From JBDHTQ01 sp039808765 (GTDB taxonomy: Bacteria > Pseudomonadota > Alphaproteobacteria > UBA2400), in assembly GCA_039808765.1 (NCBI GenBank), contig JBDHTQ010000007.1, positions 57,255 through 121,254 on the forward strand: DNA of 64,000 bases. Reading direction: 5' to 3'. Under the pieces are notes generated by a model, which was not told where the DNA came from, did not search any database, and saw only the letters and a list, made by a program, of their open reading frames with translations. Positions 26,841-35,218 of the stretch are shown here, one piece after another. Made by a program: the position numbers and the translations under genes. Position 1 is the stretch's first letter. Each line of letters opens with the position of its first letter.

Positions 26841-28074
26841 GGCGCAAAGCCTCTACAGGATCAAGTTTAGCCGCTCGTCGGCTTGGATAAAGCGTGGCCG
26901 CAAAAGAGAGGAAAAGAGCCATCCCCACCACTTGCATGACCTCGGTATAATCAACGATAGCTGGCAGCTGGCTAAGGAAGTAGATTTCAGCATTAAAAAG
27001 ATCAGTTCCTGTTAATCCTTGCAACCATTGGCGAATAGTCTCAATATTTTCTGCAAAAGCAACGCCTAAAATCAACCCCAGAAATGTTCCAAAGACACCA
27101 ATCGAAGCACCCGTTAAGAAAAAAATGCGTTGTATCATGCCTCTGGTAGCACCCATCGTGCGTAGTATGGCAATATCCCTGCTTTTATCTTTAACGAGCA
27201 TGATAAGGCTGGAGATAATATTGAAAGCAGCCACCATAATAATCAATGAAAGAATTAAAAACATGACATTGCGCTCAACTTGCAAGGCATTGGTAAAGCT
27301 GGCGTTCTGCTCTTTCCAGTCACGAACGATAACAGTTGGTTCTTGATCTTTAATCGCCTGTTTTATCTTGATCAATTCATTGGCATCACGTGCGAAAACT
27401 TCGAGGGCCGAAACCGTGACGGGCATTTCAAAGAATAATTGAGCAGCAGGCAGGGGCATAAAGATATACCCACTGTCATATTCATACATCCCAACATCAT
27501 AAATGGCAGAGACAATATAGCTGGCAAACCGCGGGGTGGAACCAAAGACGGTATTGCGCCCTTGCGGGCTAACCAGAGTGATCGTATCCCCGAGATAAAC
27601 ACCCAGATTTTCAGCTAGTCTCTTACCGATAGCAATGTGGTTATTGCTAAAATTCTTGAGCGAGCCGTTAATGATGTGATCAGACAAAATGGGTTTGGTT
27701 TGAACATCCTTTTCTTCAATACCGCGGATAAGAACCCCTTGCGGTGTACCACGGCCAGTAATCAACGCCTGCCCCTGTATGGTGGGCGAAACGCGCATCA
27801 CCCCATTAATTGTGCTGATGCGCTGAGCCATCTCATCGTAATTTGGCAAGGTTCCCTGAATAGAAAAAACATTCATATGACCGTTTAAGCCAAGAACGCG
27901 TTGAAACAATTCAGCGCGAAAACCGTTCATGACCGACATGACGATGATGAGCGTCGCTACCCCAAGCGTAATGCCGAGCAAAGAGAAAAGCGCAATGACT
28001 GAAATAAATCCCTCTTGCCGCCGCGCTCTCAAATAGCGCATTGCCACCATGCGTTCAAACGAAGAAAAAATCAT
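26833..28074 (-). CDS. lolC: Lipoprotein-releasing system permease LolC/E
   Basis: This is the membrane part of the Lol transporter. The 413-residue protein has one N-terminal helix (VIALFSLLGITLGVATLIIVMSVMNGF), a periplasmic domain of about 200 residues, and three C-terminal helices of the FtsX type (LILSLIIMVAAFNIISSLIMLV; GASIGVFGTFLGLILGVAF; VVGMALFLSFAATLYPSRRAA). A single LolC/E-type gene suggests a homodimeric (LolF-like) permease as in other alphaproteobacteria. It begins 13 bases after the short proS. Confidence 0.94.
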   Translation of the reverse strand: MIFSSFERMVAMRYLRARRQEGFISVIALFSLLGITLGVATLIIVMSVMNGFRAELFQRVLGLNGHMNVFSIQGTLPNYDEMAQRISTINGVMRVSPTIQGQALITGRGTPQGVLIRGIEEKDVQTKPILSDHIINGSLKNFSNNHIAIGKRLAENLGVYLGDTITLVSPQGRNTVFGSTPRFASYIVSAIYDVGMYEYDSGYIFMPLPAAQLFFEMPVTVSALEVFARDANELIKIKQAIKDQEPTVIVRDWKEQNASFTNALQVERNVMFLILSLIIMVAAFNIISSLIMLVKDKSRDIAILRTMGATRGMIQRIFFLTGASIGVFGTFLGLILGVAFAENIETIRQWLQGLTGTDLFNAEIYFLSQLPAIVDYTEVMQVVGMALFLSFAATLYPSRRAAKLDPVEALRHE

Positions 28075-28087
28075 TGACTAACGCTCC

Positions 28088-29410
28088 TTAAATCACTGGC
28101 TTCTTGTCAGCGAGAAAAGCGAGCACTTCCTCGACTGATAAAAGGTGTGTTTCGCTATTTGTGCGATTTTTAAGCTCTACTTTTTGCATCGCGCAATTAC
28201 GTGGGCTAACAATCACTTGCCACGGCGAACCGATTAAATCGGCATCTGCGAATTTAACCCCTGCCCTTTCATCGCGATCATCATAGAGGACGGAAATATT
28301 TTTTTCTTGGCACGCGAGGTAAAGTGAATTTGCCAAGGCATCTGTGTCTGTATCACCGTTTTTCAAATTGATAAGGATAGCAAAAAACGGCGCAACCGAC
28401 GCTGGCCAGATGATCCCTTTATCATCATGGCTTGCCTCAATAATGGCTGCCACAAGGCGCGAAACGCCAATACCGTATGACCCCATCTCTAGAGGATGTT
28501 CTGTACCGTCGGGATGGGTCACTGAAGCTTTCATGGGCTGAGAATATTTTGTCCCAAAGTAAAAAATATGGCCGACCTCAATTCCACGGGCAGAAACAAG
28601 ATCAAGATTTTTAACCATATCAGGATCATGCTTTTCTTCTGTTGCTGAATAACGCGCGGTCAGTTTTTTAAAGAAGGGTTCTAAATCCTCATTATAATGT
28701 GGAGCATCCTGCAATGCATCTTCTTCAACCCATGATTTGTCACAAAAAACCTGACTTTCACCTGTTTCAGCCAGAACGATAAATTCATGGCTCATCTCTC
28801 CACCGATGGGACCGCTATCGGCACGCATGGGAATAGCACGCACGCCTAATGCTGCAAATGTACGAAGATATGAAAGAAACATTTTATAATACGATCTCTT
28901 TGCATCGTCATATGTGAGATCAAAAGAGTATCCATCCTTCATCAGAAATTCGCGTCCTCGCATCAAGCCAAATCGCGGCCGAATTTCGTCACGAAACTTC
29001 CATTGCATATGCCAGAAGTTTTTAGGAACTTCGCGGTAGCTATGAATATGCGTACGCACGATATCTGTAATCATCTCTTCATTTGTCGGCCCATAAAGCA
29101 TTTCGCGGTTTTGGCGATCAGTTATGCGCAACATCTCCTTGCCATAATCATCGTAGCGACCACTTTCGCGCCACAAGTCAGCCGACTGTAGCGTTGGCAT
29201 CAAAACCTCAATTGAGCCTGCGTTTTCTTGCTCTTTACGAATGATTGATTGAATATTTTGTAGAACGCGCAATCCCAAGGGCAACCATGAGTATATACCT
29301 GCAGACATCTGTTGAATCATTCCCGCGCGCAACATCAGCTTATGAGAAACAATTTGCGCTTCCGCCGGATCACTCATAAGAGTGGAAATAAAATATTCAC
29401 TTCGTTTCAT
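28088..29410 (-). CDS. proS: Prolyl-tRNA synthetase, short bacterial type without editing domain
   Basis: This ProRS charges tRNA-Pro. The 440-residue protein begins MKRSEYFISTLMSDPAEAQ. It shows class II motifs (YGPTNEEMITDIVR; QWKFRDEIRPRFGLMRGREF; GSYGIGVSRLVAAIIE) and a C-terminal anticodon-binding domain (LYDDRDERAGVKFADADLIG). The insertion (editing) domain of E. coli ProRS between motifs 2 and 3 is absent, as is usual in alphaproteobacteria. The longest frame reaches 29467, but the ATG at 29410 fits: it overlaps the stop of the upstream, unrelated proS by one base (TAATG), with GGGAG nine bases upstream. Both genes therefore look translationally coupled. Confidence 0.95.
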   Translation of the reverse strand: MKRSEYFISTLMSDPAEAQIVSHKLMLRAGMIQQMSAGIYSWLPLGLRVLQNIQSIIRKEQENAGSIEVLMPTLQSADLWRESGRYDDYGKEMLRITDRQNREMLYGPTNEEMITDIVRTHIHSYREVPKNFWHMQWKFRDEIRPRFGLMRGREFLMKDGYSFDLTYDDAKRSYYKMFLSYLRTFAALGVRAIPMRADSGPIGGEMSHEFIVLAETGESQVFCDKSWVEEDALQDAPHYNEDLEPFFKKLTARYSATEEKHDPDMVKNLDLVSARGIEVGHIFYFGTKYSQPMKASVTHPDGTEHPLEMGSYGIGVSRLVAAIIEASHDDKGIIWPASVAPFFAILINLKNGDTDTDALANSLYLACQEKNISVLYDDRDERAGVKFADADLIGSPWQVIVSPRNCAMQKVELKNRTNSETHLLSVEEVLAFLADKKPVI

Positions 29411-30948
29411 TAATACGCTCTCCCAAAAATAACTTCGTACTGAGCGGGTCTTCCTGTGATAACGCATGGACCAAGTGCCCTTGATTGCTCAAAGGGAATG
29501 CAACGAATTGTTACTCCCATACTCTTGAGCAAATCCTCGACTGCTGCCTCATCACCACAGAAAGGAGCTTTGACAAACCCTTGCCCGTTGTTAAAGCTTT
29601 TTTCTCCTGAAGTGCCGAAGTAGTTTTTAAACTCTTCAACCGTTTTGATGTTTGTGCAGGTTCTCTCTTTTTGAATAGCTAAAGCCTGTTGATATAATGT
29701 CTCGTGACAATGTTTCAGTTCTTGACTGATATCAATTTTATCCAAGGGCATAACGGCTTTTTTCTCGTCCAGATTAACGCGACGTGTAAGCGCCATAGCA
29801 TTATTTTCAACATCACGCGGCCCGATTTCAATCAGCAGTGGTACACCTTTTTTAATCCACTGCCAGCGTTTATCTGCACTCGGATAGTCACGTGTATCAA
29901 TTTTCGCGCGTACACTTTGACCAGCAAACGTTTGCGAAGTGATTGAGGCGAGAACAGTTTCGCAATAGGCCATGACTTTTTCCTGATCTGATTCATCGCG
30001 CATAATTGGAATGATCACGACCTGTTGCGGAGCCACAGCTGGCGGTACACGCAACCCGTTATCATCAGCATGGGTCATGATCAATGCACCGATCAGGCGC
30101 GTTGAAACACCCCATGAGGTGGTATAAGCAAACTCAATATTCCCTTCCTTGTTTTGGAAAGAGATATTAGATGCTTTAGCAAAATTTTGCCCGAGATAGT
30201 GCGACGTTCCCGCCTGCACCGCTTTACCATCCTGCATCATGGCTTCAATACAATAGGTGTTAACAGCGCCCGGAAAACGTTCAGACGGCGTTTTTTCTCC
30301 GGGGATAACAGGAAGAGCCAAAATATTCTCCACAAACTCCTGATACACATCCAGCATCTGTTTTGTTTCAGAACGAGCTTCCGCTTCACTTGCATGAGCT
30401 GTATGGCCTTCTTGCCAGAGAAATTCAGCAGTACGTAAAAAAATACGTGGCCGCATTTCCCATCGCACAACATTGGCCCACTGGTTGATCAAAATTGGCA
30501 AATCGCGGTAGCTCTTTGTCCAGCGCGCGAAAGCTTCACCGATAATTGTTTCGGATGTTGGGCGCACAATTAACGGTTCATCCAATTCACCATCAGGCAC
30601 AAGTTGGCCATCCTTATTGATCAAGCGATGATGGGTAACGACAGCCATTTCTTTGGCGAAGCCCTCCACGTGATCCGCTTCCTTTTGCAAGAGCGACATT
30701 GGAATAAAGAGCGGAAAATAAGCATTTTCATGCCCTGTTTCTTTAAAACGCCGATCTAGGTCACGGCTCATGAGCTCCCACAAGCCATAGCCCCATGGTT
30801 TCATCACCATACAGCCGCGCACACCAGACATTTCAGCCATGTCGGCTCCTTTGATGACCTGCTGATACCATTCTGGATAATCATCGGCGCGAATAGGTGT
30901 AATCGCTGTTTTTTGTGATTTTACCTGTTGTTGCGTATTGGCAGACAT
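29410..30948 (-). CDS. proS: Prolyl-tRNA synthetase, eukaryote/archaeal-like type
   Basis: This 512-residue protein is the second, structurally distinct ProRS class (type 3) found in archaea, eukaryotes and some bacteria. Diagnostic segments are DYPEWYQQVIKGADMAEMSG, GCMVMKPWGYGLWE, RPTSETIIGEAFARW and NQWANVVRWEMRPRIFLRTA. HTAHASEAEA and HADDNGLRVPPAVAP follow. The C-terminal zinc-like domain ends in Tyr (FGRAY), and the free C-terminal Tyr reaches the active site in Thermus ProRS. All catalytic motifs look intact. It lies directly upstream of a short bacterial-type proS with TAATG overlap. Most bacteria have only one type; keeping both in one operon is unusual. Confidence 0.95.
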   Translation of the reverse strand: MSANTQQQVKSQKTAITPIRADDYPEWYQQVIKGADMAEMSGVRGCMVMKPWGYGLWELMSRDLDRRFKETGHENAYFPLFIPMSLLQKEADHVEGFAKEMAVVTHHRLINKDGQLVPDGELDEPLIVRPTSETIIGEAFARWTKSYRDLPILINQWANVVRWEMRPRIFLRTAEFLWQEGHTAHASEAEARSETKQMLDVYQEFVENILALPVIPGEKTPSERFPGAVNTYCIEAMMQDGKAVQAGTSHYLGQNFAKASNISFQNKEGNIEFAYTTSWGVSTRLIGALIMTHADDNGLRVPPAVAPQQVVIIPIMRDESDQEKVMAYCETVLASITSQTFAGQSVRAKIDTRDYPSADKRWQWIKKGVPLLIEIGPRDVENNAMALTRRVNLDEKKAVMPLDKIDISQELKHCHETLYQQALAIQKERTCTNIKTVEEFKNYFGTSGEKSFNNGQGFVKAPFCGDEAAVEDLLKSMGVTIRCIPFEQSRALGPCVITGRPAQYEVIFGRAY

Positions 30949-31040
30949 TTTTACCTCTTATGCTGATCTGCCAGCAAGGTAGCCATTTTTTGAATTTTCG
31001 TCGAGAAAAATCTTGAGGTTACAAGGGAGTCAGGCTCACC

Positions 31041-31143
31041 CGAGCGCATCTCCCGAAGATAGATGCGCTCGTTATATTTCTTTATTGCAAATATGTCGTC
31101 AAAGATGGTCTCTGCGATCCCGTCTTTTACAGATTTGCTCTAA
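31041..31143 (+). repeat. Intergenic hairpin element, copy A
   Basis: An 11-bp perfect stem (CGAGCGCATCT at 31041-31051 with AGATGCGCTCG at 31061-31071) and a nine-base loop are followed by T-rich sequence. A tail then matches a second place in this window (57945-58053): CGTCGTyAAAGATGGyCTCTG and GATTTGCTCTAA. No plus-strand gene ends nearby, so this copy is not simply a terminator. It may be a structured RNA or a small non-coding mobile element. Confidence 0.5.
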
Positions 31144-31183
31144 GCCACGCCTTACCGATTTTGAGCTTCAATCAGTTTGTGTT

Positions 31184-31519
31184 TTACTTCGACACAATTG
31201 GGCGTTCTATATTATTTGGTTGTTGTTCCGGGCATTCAATCAAAACAATTCGAAAGTTTTTTAGCTGCTTTTTAAAAACCCATTGAACAGGAAGAACAGC
31301 AATTGCAGCAAGAACTCCAAAGTATGCAATTACTGCAACAACTATCGTTGGACCTTCCCCAATAGAAAGTAGCCCACCGATAATACCCACGACGAGCGCA
31401 AGCAAACCACCAATACCTAAGCTTAGCAGCATGCCTCTCCACCACAAAGCCCACCAAATTCTGAGCGCTCTCTGCCATGTAACTGGGAGAACTACTGCTG
31501 GAATATTGTTTTCACCCAT
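31184..31519 (-). CDS. Small two-helix membrane protein, unknown
   Basis: I do not recognise this protein. About 111 residues with two hydrophobic stretches (MLLSLGIGGLLALVVGIIGG and a second of similar length, VVAVIAYFGVLAAIAVLPV) flanked by a Trp-rich amphipathic start (TWQRALRIWWALWWRG) and a charged tail. Of several start codons, ATG 31519 has GGAG six bases upstream; ATG 31531 is less well placed. It sits where some alphaproteobacteria carry a small DUF1467 membrane protein, but I see no sequence resemblance to that family. It lies 74 bases after rnj. Confidence 0.6.
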   Translation of the reverse strand: MGENNIPAVVLPVTWQRALRIWWALWWRGMLLSLGIGGLLALVVGIIGGLLSIGEGPTIVVAVIAYFGVLAAIAVLPVQWVFKKQLKNFRIVLIECPEQQPNNIERPIVSK

Positions 31520-31593
31520 TTTCATCTCCATCAATAGATAACGACCGAATCAACATACCAGAAAAAATGATTCTCTCTAACGAAAACCTTTAA

Positions 31594-32943
31594 TTATGTT
31601 ACGATTTTAAGGATACCGGTTCTTACATGACCGATAATTTCTGGCTTTCCAGGGGCAATTCTCACAATTCCGCCATCGTGGGGAATAAGCGTATGCTCAA
31701 TACTCTTGCATGTTTGTGCAAGCTTTTGATGGGCATTCAGCTGAACGTCTTCGCCGTGAACGGCAATCACAATTTTTGGTTTAAGCCAAGAATACATTAG
31801 CACGATATCTTTTTGTGCGGGATGACCAGAAGTATAAATTTTCTCTTTGCAATTGTAGCGAGTAATTACGTCTGCACCTGCGTCGGAAAGCTGCTGTCGT
31901 AATTTGTTAATAGCAGGTCGACAGGGCGGAATATCCAATGATGAAAAGATCACATGATCGCCTTTTTGCAGCGTGACATCGTTGTACTCACCAACGGCAA
32001 TCCGGCTAAGAACGGCATTCGTTTCCCCTTGGCTTCCAGTGACAATATAAACCAAATCATTCTGAGGCAAACGCGACGCTTTCTTGGCATTCAAAAATAA
32101 TGGCACCCCTTTGTGATATTCTAAATCACGGGCGATAGAGTCAAACATCCACATCGAGCGACCTGCCAGCACAACCTGACGCCCACATGCTTTTGCCGCC
32201 AAGGCAATTGAGTGAATACGCGCTATATGACGGGATTGGCAAGTAATAATAATCTTTTTATTGCATCGCGCAAAAAGCTCCACCAGTCCATCCCGGACAT
32301 CGGCTTCATCGCCTGAAAAATCCTCTAACGGTGCATTTGTTGAGTCTCCAACAACGGCTAAAACACCATGCTGGCCAACAGCTTCAAACATTCTCTCATT
32401 GATCGGCGCGCCAACAACGGGATCATAATCAATCTTCCAATCACCAGTGTGAATGACTGTTCCTAAGGTGGTTGTAATTTCAACCATCGATGCTTCAGGA
32501 ATAGAGTGCGTCACTGGCAGAATGCGCAGCGAATAAGGCCCAAGTTCAAAAGTATCCTCAGCGTAAATGGTGCGCAAAATCATATCTTCGGCATCAGGAA
32601 AATCCTTGACCTTGTTGCGAAGATAAGCGCATGCAATGCGAGAAGCATAAACGGGACACTTTAATCGTGGCCACAACGCTGCTACGGCACCGATATGGTC
32701 ATCATGAGCATGGGTAATGACAAGTCCCACAATATCATCCCGATACTGCTCAATGAAAGCAGGATCAGGATAAGCTTGTTGAGCAAGGCCAATCTCTTCA
32801 TTTTCGAGAAAAATCCCGCAATCAATGAGCAACCATTTCCCTTGAAAGTAGTAGGCGTTAAACACTCCACCAAATTCAGAGGCACCTCCAAGTGGTATAA
32901 AATACAGAGATTGAGGATCAAATTGTTTAGAGGGGCTGTCCAT
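31594..32943 (-). CDS. rnj: Ribonuclease J, lacking the C-terminal domain
   Basis: RNase J is a metallo-beta-lactamase/beta-CASP nuclease with endo- and 5'-exonuclease activity in RNA processing and decay. The zinc site HAHDDH is at residues 78-83. THSIPEA, VIHTGDWKID, GDSTNA, CQSRHIARI, GSQGETNA and SGHPAQKD follow in order, so the catalytic core is whole. The protein stops at residue 449, about 100 residues shorter than usual, just after GHVRTGILKIVT. The C-terminal dimerisation domain is therefore absent, and it is not found in the 74 bases downstream. coaX, usual between birA and rnj, is missing (57-base gap). Confidence 0.92.
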   Translation of the reverse strand: MDSPSKQFDPQSLYFIPLGGASEFGGVFNAYYFQGKWLLIDCGIFLENEEIGLAQQAYPDPAFIEQYRDDIVGLVITHAHDDHIGAVAALWPRLKCPVYASRIACAYLRNKVKDFPDAEDMILRTIYAEDTFELGPYSLRILPVTHSIPEASMVEITTTLGTVIHTGDWKIDYDPVVGAPINERMFEAVGQHGVLAVVGDSTNAPLEDFSGDEADVRDGLVELFARCNKKIIITCQSRHIARIHSIALAAKACGRQVVLAGRSMWMFDSIARDLEYHKGVPLFLNAKKASRLPQNDLVYIVTGSQGETNAVLSRIAVGEYNDVTLQKGDHVIFSSLDIPPCRPAINKLRQQLSDAGADVITRYNCKEKIYTSGHPAQKDIVLMYSWLKPKIVIAVHGEDVQLNAHQKLAQTCKSIEHTLIPHDGGIVRIAPGKPEIIGHVRTGILKIVT

Positions 32944-33000
32944 CTTTATCTTTCACAAAGCAAACACATACATGCAACAAACACGGGCCGATTATACATA

Positions 33001-33750
33001 CTAATCAAAAAATACATCGCCTGCAGTAATTTTTTCAAGCATATCGTCACCCGTTTTTATCTCTAGCACACCTTGTGCATCAATACCGAGCATTACGCCT
33101 TCAACTATTTTTCCGCTGGGGAGAGAAACTTTTAAGCGATTGTTCAAGCCAACTGCTTTTTGTAGCCACGCATCGCGGATGGGCTGAAATCCTTGCTCCT
33201 GCCATAAATCATACCAGTATGTGAGGTGCTTCTGCAGTGCCAGCCTTACTTGATCGGCATCTAAAATACGTTCAACTGCGCTTGCAATTAATAAACTTTG
33301 TTGTTGTAGGGCGGTATATTCCTGCCAGATTGATGTCACAATGCGACCTTCAACATGGGGGACCTGTAAAACATTAATCCCAATACCAGCAATGATAAAG
33401 TTACTCTCTTTTTCCAAAAGAATTCCTGAAACTTTAGCGCCACGGCACAAAACGTCATTGGGCCACTTTAATTTCCATTCCAGTGAAAAATCATCAAGCA
33501 CAGACCCGATCGAGAGCGCACAAACAAAAGAAAGCTGTCCCCACTCTTGTTGATCTCGTTGAGGTCTTAAAATGGTTGAGCAGTATAAATTACCAACCGG
33601 GCTACTCCAAACACGATTATTGCGGCCTCGGCCAAACGATTGACGCTTCGCAACAATGATTGTGCCTTCGTCCGCATTTTCACGTGCACGCTCAAGCGCG
33701 GTTGTGTTGGTGCTTTCAAGCTCATCAAAGATTTGAACAGAAAAAATCAT
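33001..33750 (-). CDS. birA: Biotin-[acetyl-CoA-carboxylase] ligase
   Basis: BirA activates biotin as biotinyl-AMP and attaches it to the lysine of AccB, whose gene end is also in this window. The 249-residue protein is the group I type without the DNA-binding domain. It starts at FDELESTNTTALERA and has the biotin/ATP loop GRGRNNRVWSSP, LKWPNDVLCRGAKVSGILLE and IAGIGINV. An SH3-like C-terminal domain follows. It begins six bases after nuoN, as in other alphaproteobacteria. Confidence 0.95.
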   Translation of the reverse strand: MIFSVQIFDELESTNTTALERARENADEGTIIVAKRQSFGRGRNNRVWSSPVGNLYCSTILRPQRDQQEWGQLSFVCALSIGSVLDDFSLEWKLKWPNDVLCRGAKVSGILLEKESNFIIAGIGINVLQVPHVEGRIVTSIWQEYTALQQQSLLIASAVERILDADQVRLALQKHLTYWYDLWQEQGFQPIRDAWLQKAVGLNNRLKVSLPSGKIVEGVMLGIDAQGVLEIKTGDDMLEKITAGDVFFD

Positions 33751-33756
33751 CTAACA

Positions 33757-35208
33757 TCAAGGAAGAATGGGAAAATTCGATAAGGCATACTGTGTTAAGG
33801 TTAACACTGGCCCTAATAACGCCAACCCAACCAAAGACAAGGCGCTACTCACCACAACCGTTATTGACAGCGTTGGCGCAAAAGGCTGATCCAAAGAAGC
33901 AATCGGTTTATCAGCATACATAACTTTAATCACAAGGATGTAGTAGTAAGCACCGATCACGCTGGCAATCGATCCCCAAACCGCCAACCACACCATATCT
34001 GCCTGTATGGCGGCTAAAAAGATGTAGAATTTTGTGAAAAAACCGACCATTGGCGGAATTCCAGCCATCGAAAACATAATAATCGCCATTCCAGCGGCTA
34101 GCCCGGGATGCAAATGCGCAATCCCAGCGAGATCAGCAACATCCTCAACAGGTTTGCCTTGTTTTTTCATGGCAAGAAGCACAGCAAAAGCGCCCAAACT
34201 CATGGCAACATAAAAAACAAGATAAGCAAGCGCAGCGGTTAGCCCCATATGCGTTCCAGTGCTGATACCAAGGAGCACAAAACCAACGTGACTGACCGAG
34301 CTATAGGCTAACAGACGCTTTAAGCTGGTTTGGCCAATTCCGGCAAGTGCACCGACAGCCATCGTTAACGCTGAGATAAAAACCAGAATAGTTTGCCACT
34401 CTGTGATCATGCCAATAAACGGCTCAAAAAGAATTTGGATAAGAACGCCTGCAGCAGCCATTTTTGGACCGATTGCAAAGAACGATGTTACCGGAGAAGG
34501 CGCCCCCTCATACACGTCGGGTGCCCACATATGGAACGGAGCAGCGGCAAGTTTAAACAGAATACCAGCCAATATAAATCCCAAGCCAATTAGCAGCGCA
34601 ATTGAATGGGGGTGTTCAAGCGCATACGTATGAATTTCATCAAATCTGATTACGCCTGTTGTGCCGTATACCAAGGAAATTCCGTATAAGAGCAACCCAG
34701 AAGCAAGTGCACCCAATACAAAATATTTTACCCCCGCTTCACATGATTTTCTTTGATCGCGATGAAAGGTTGCCAGCACATAAAGTGCTAAGCTTTGCAT
34801 TTCCAAACCAATATAAAACACGAGGAAGTCACGCGCTGACAAAAGCGCCATCATGCCTGTTACAGCCAACATGACCAACACAGGAAACTCGTTGCGTTCT
34901 GTCTTCAGCTTTGCGAACCAGTCTTTGGCCATTAGCAAACATATCGAAGTAGCCACAAGAATGATCACTTTAAACGTACCAGAGAACCCATCAAGAACAA
35001 ATGAATTACTAAACGAACTCAGTCCATTCGGTGCTTGATTAAGTTGCCCAACAATCATCAAGGCGGTTGTCATCAAAAACAGGACGGCAAAATTACACAG
35101 AACGCTGGTTTTGCTATCAGGTAAAAACGCTCCCATGATCAGCAATCCCAGTGCTGACACCAACATAAGCATTTCAGGAAAGAGAGCTGATAGATCAAGA
35201 ATAGTCAC
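33757..35208 (-). CDS. nuoN: NADH-quinone oxidoreductase subunit N
   Basis: NuoN is one of three antiporter-like proton-pumping subunits of complex I. The 483-residue protein has about 14 membrane helices. Its conserved lysine and glutamate lie in FYIGLEMQSLALYVL and in FKLAAAPFHMWAPDVYEGAPSPVTSF. The start is GTG at 35208 with AGGAG seven bases upstream. It is the last nuo gene, followed after six bases by birA. Confidence 0.96.
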   Translation of the reverse strand: MTILDLSALFPEMLMLVSALGLLIMGAFLPDSKTSVLCNFAVLFLMTTALMIVGQLNQAPNGLSSFSNSFVLDGFSGTFKVIILVATSICLLMAKDWFAKLKTERNEFPVLVMLAVTGMMALLSARDFLVFYIGLEMQSLALYVLATFHRDQRKSCEAGVKYFVLGALASGLLLYGISLVYGTTGVIRFDEIHTYALEHPHSIALLIGLGFILAGILFKLAAAPFHMWAPDVYEGAPSPVTSFFAIGPKMAAAGVLIQILFEPFIGMITEWQTILVFISALTMAVGALAGIGQTSLKRLLAYSSVSHVGFVLLGISTGTHMGLTAALAYLVFYVAMSLGAFAVLLAMKKQGKPVEDVADLAGIAHLHPGLAAGMAIIMFSMAGIPPMVGFFTKFYIFLAAIQADMVWLAVWGSIASVIGAYYYILVIKVMYADKPIASLDQPFAPTLSITVVVSSALSLVGLALLGPVLTLTQYALSNFPILP

Positions 35209-35218
35209 AATGTCGCTC

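Noticed and set aside
29411..29467. Longer N-terminus for the short ProRS
   Set aside because: The extra 19 codons lie inside the upstream proS, and the family starts at MKRSEYF.
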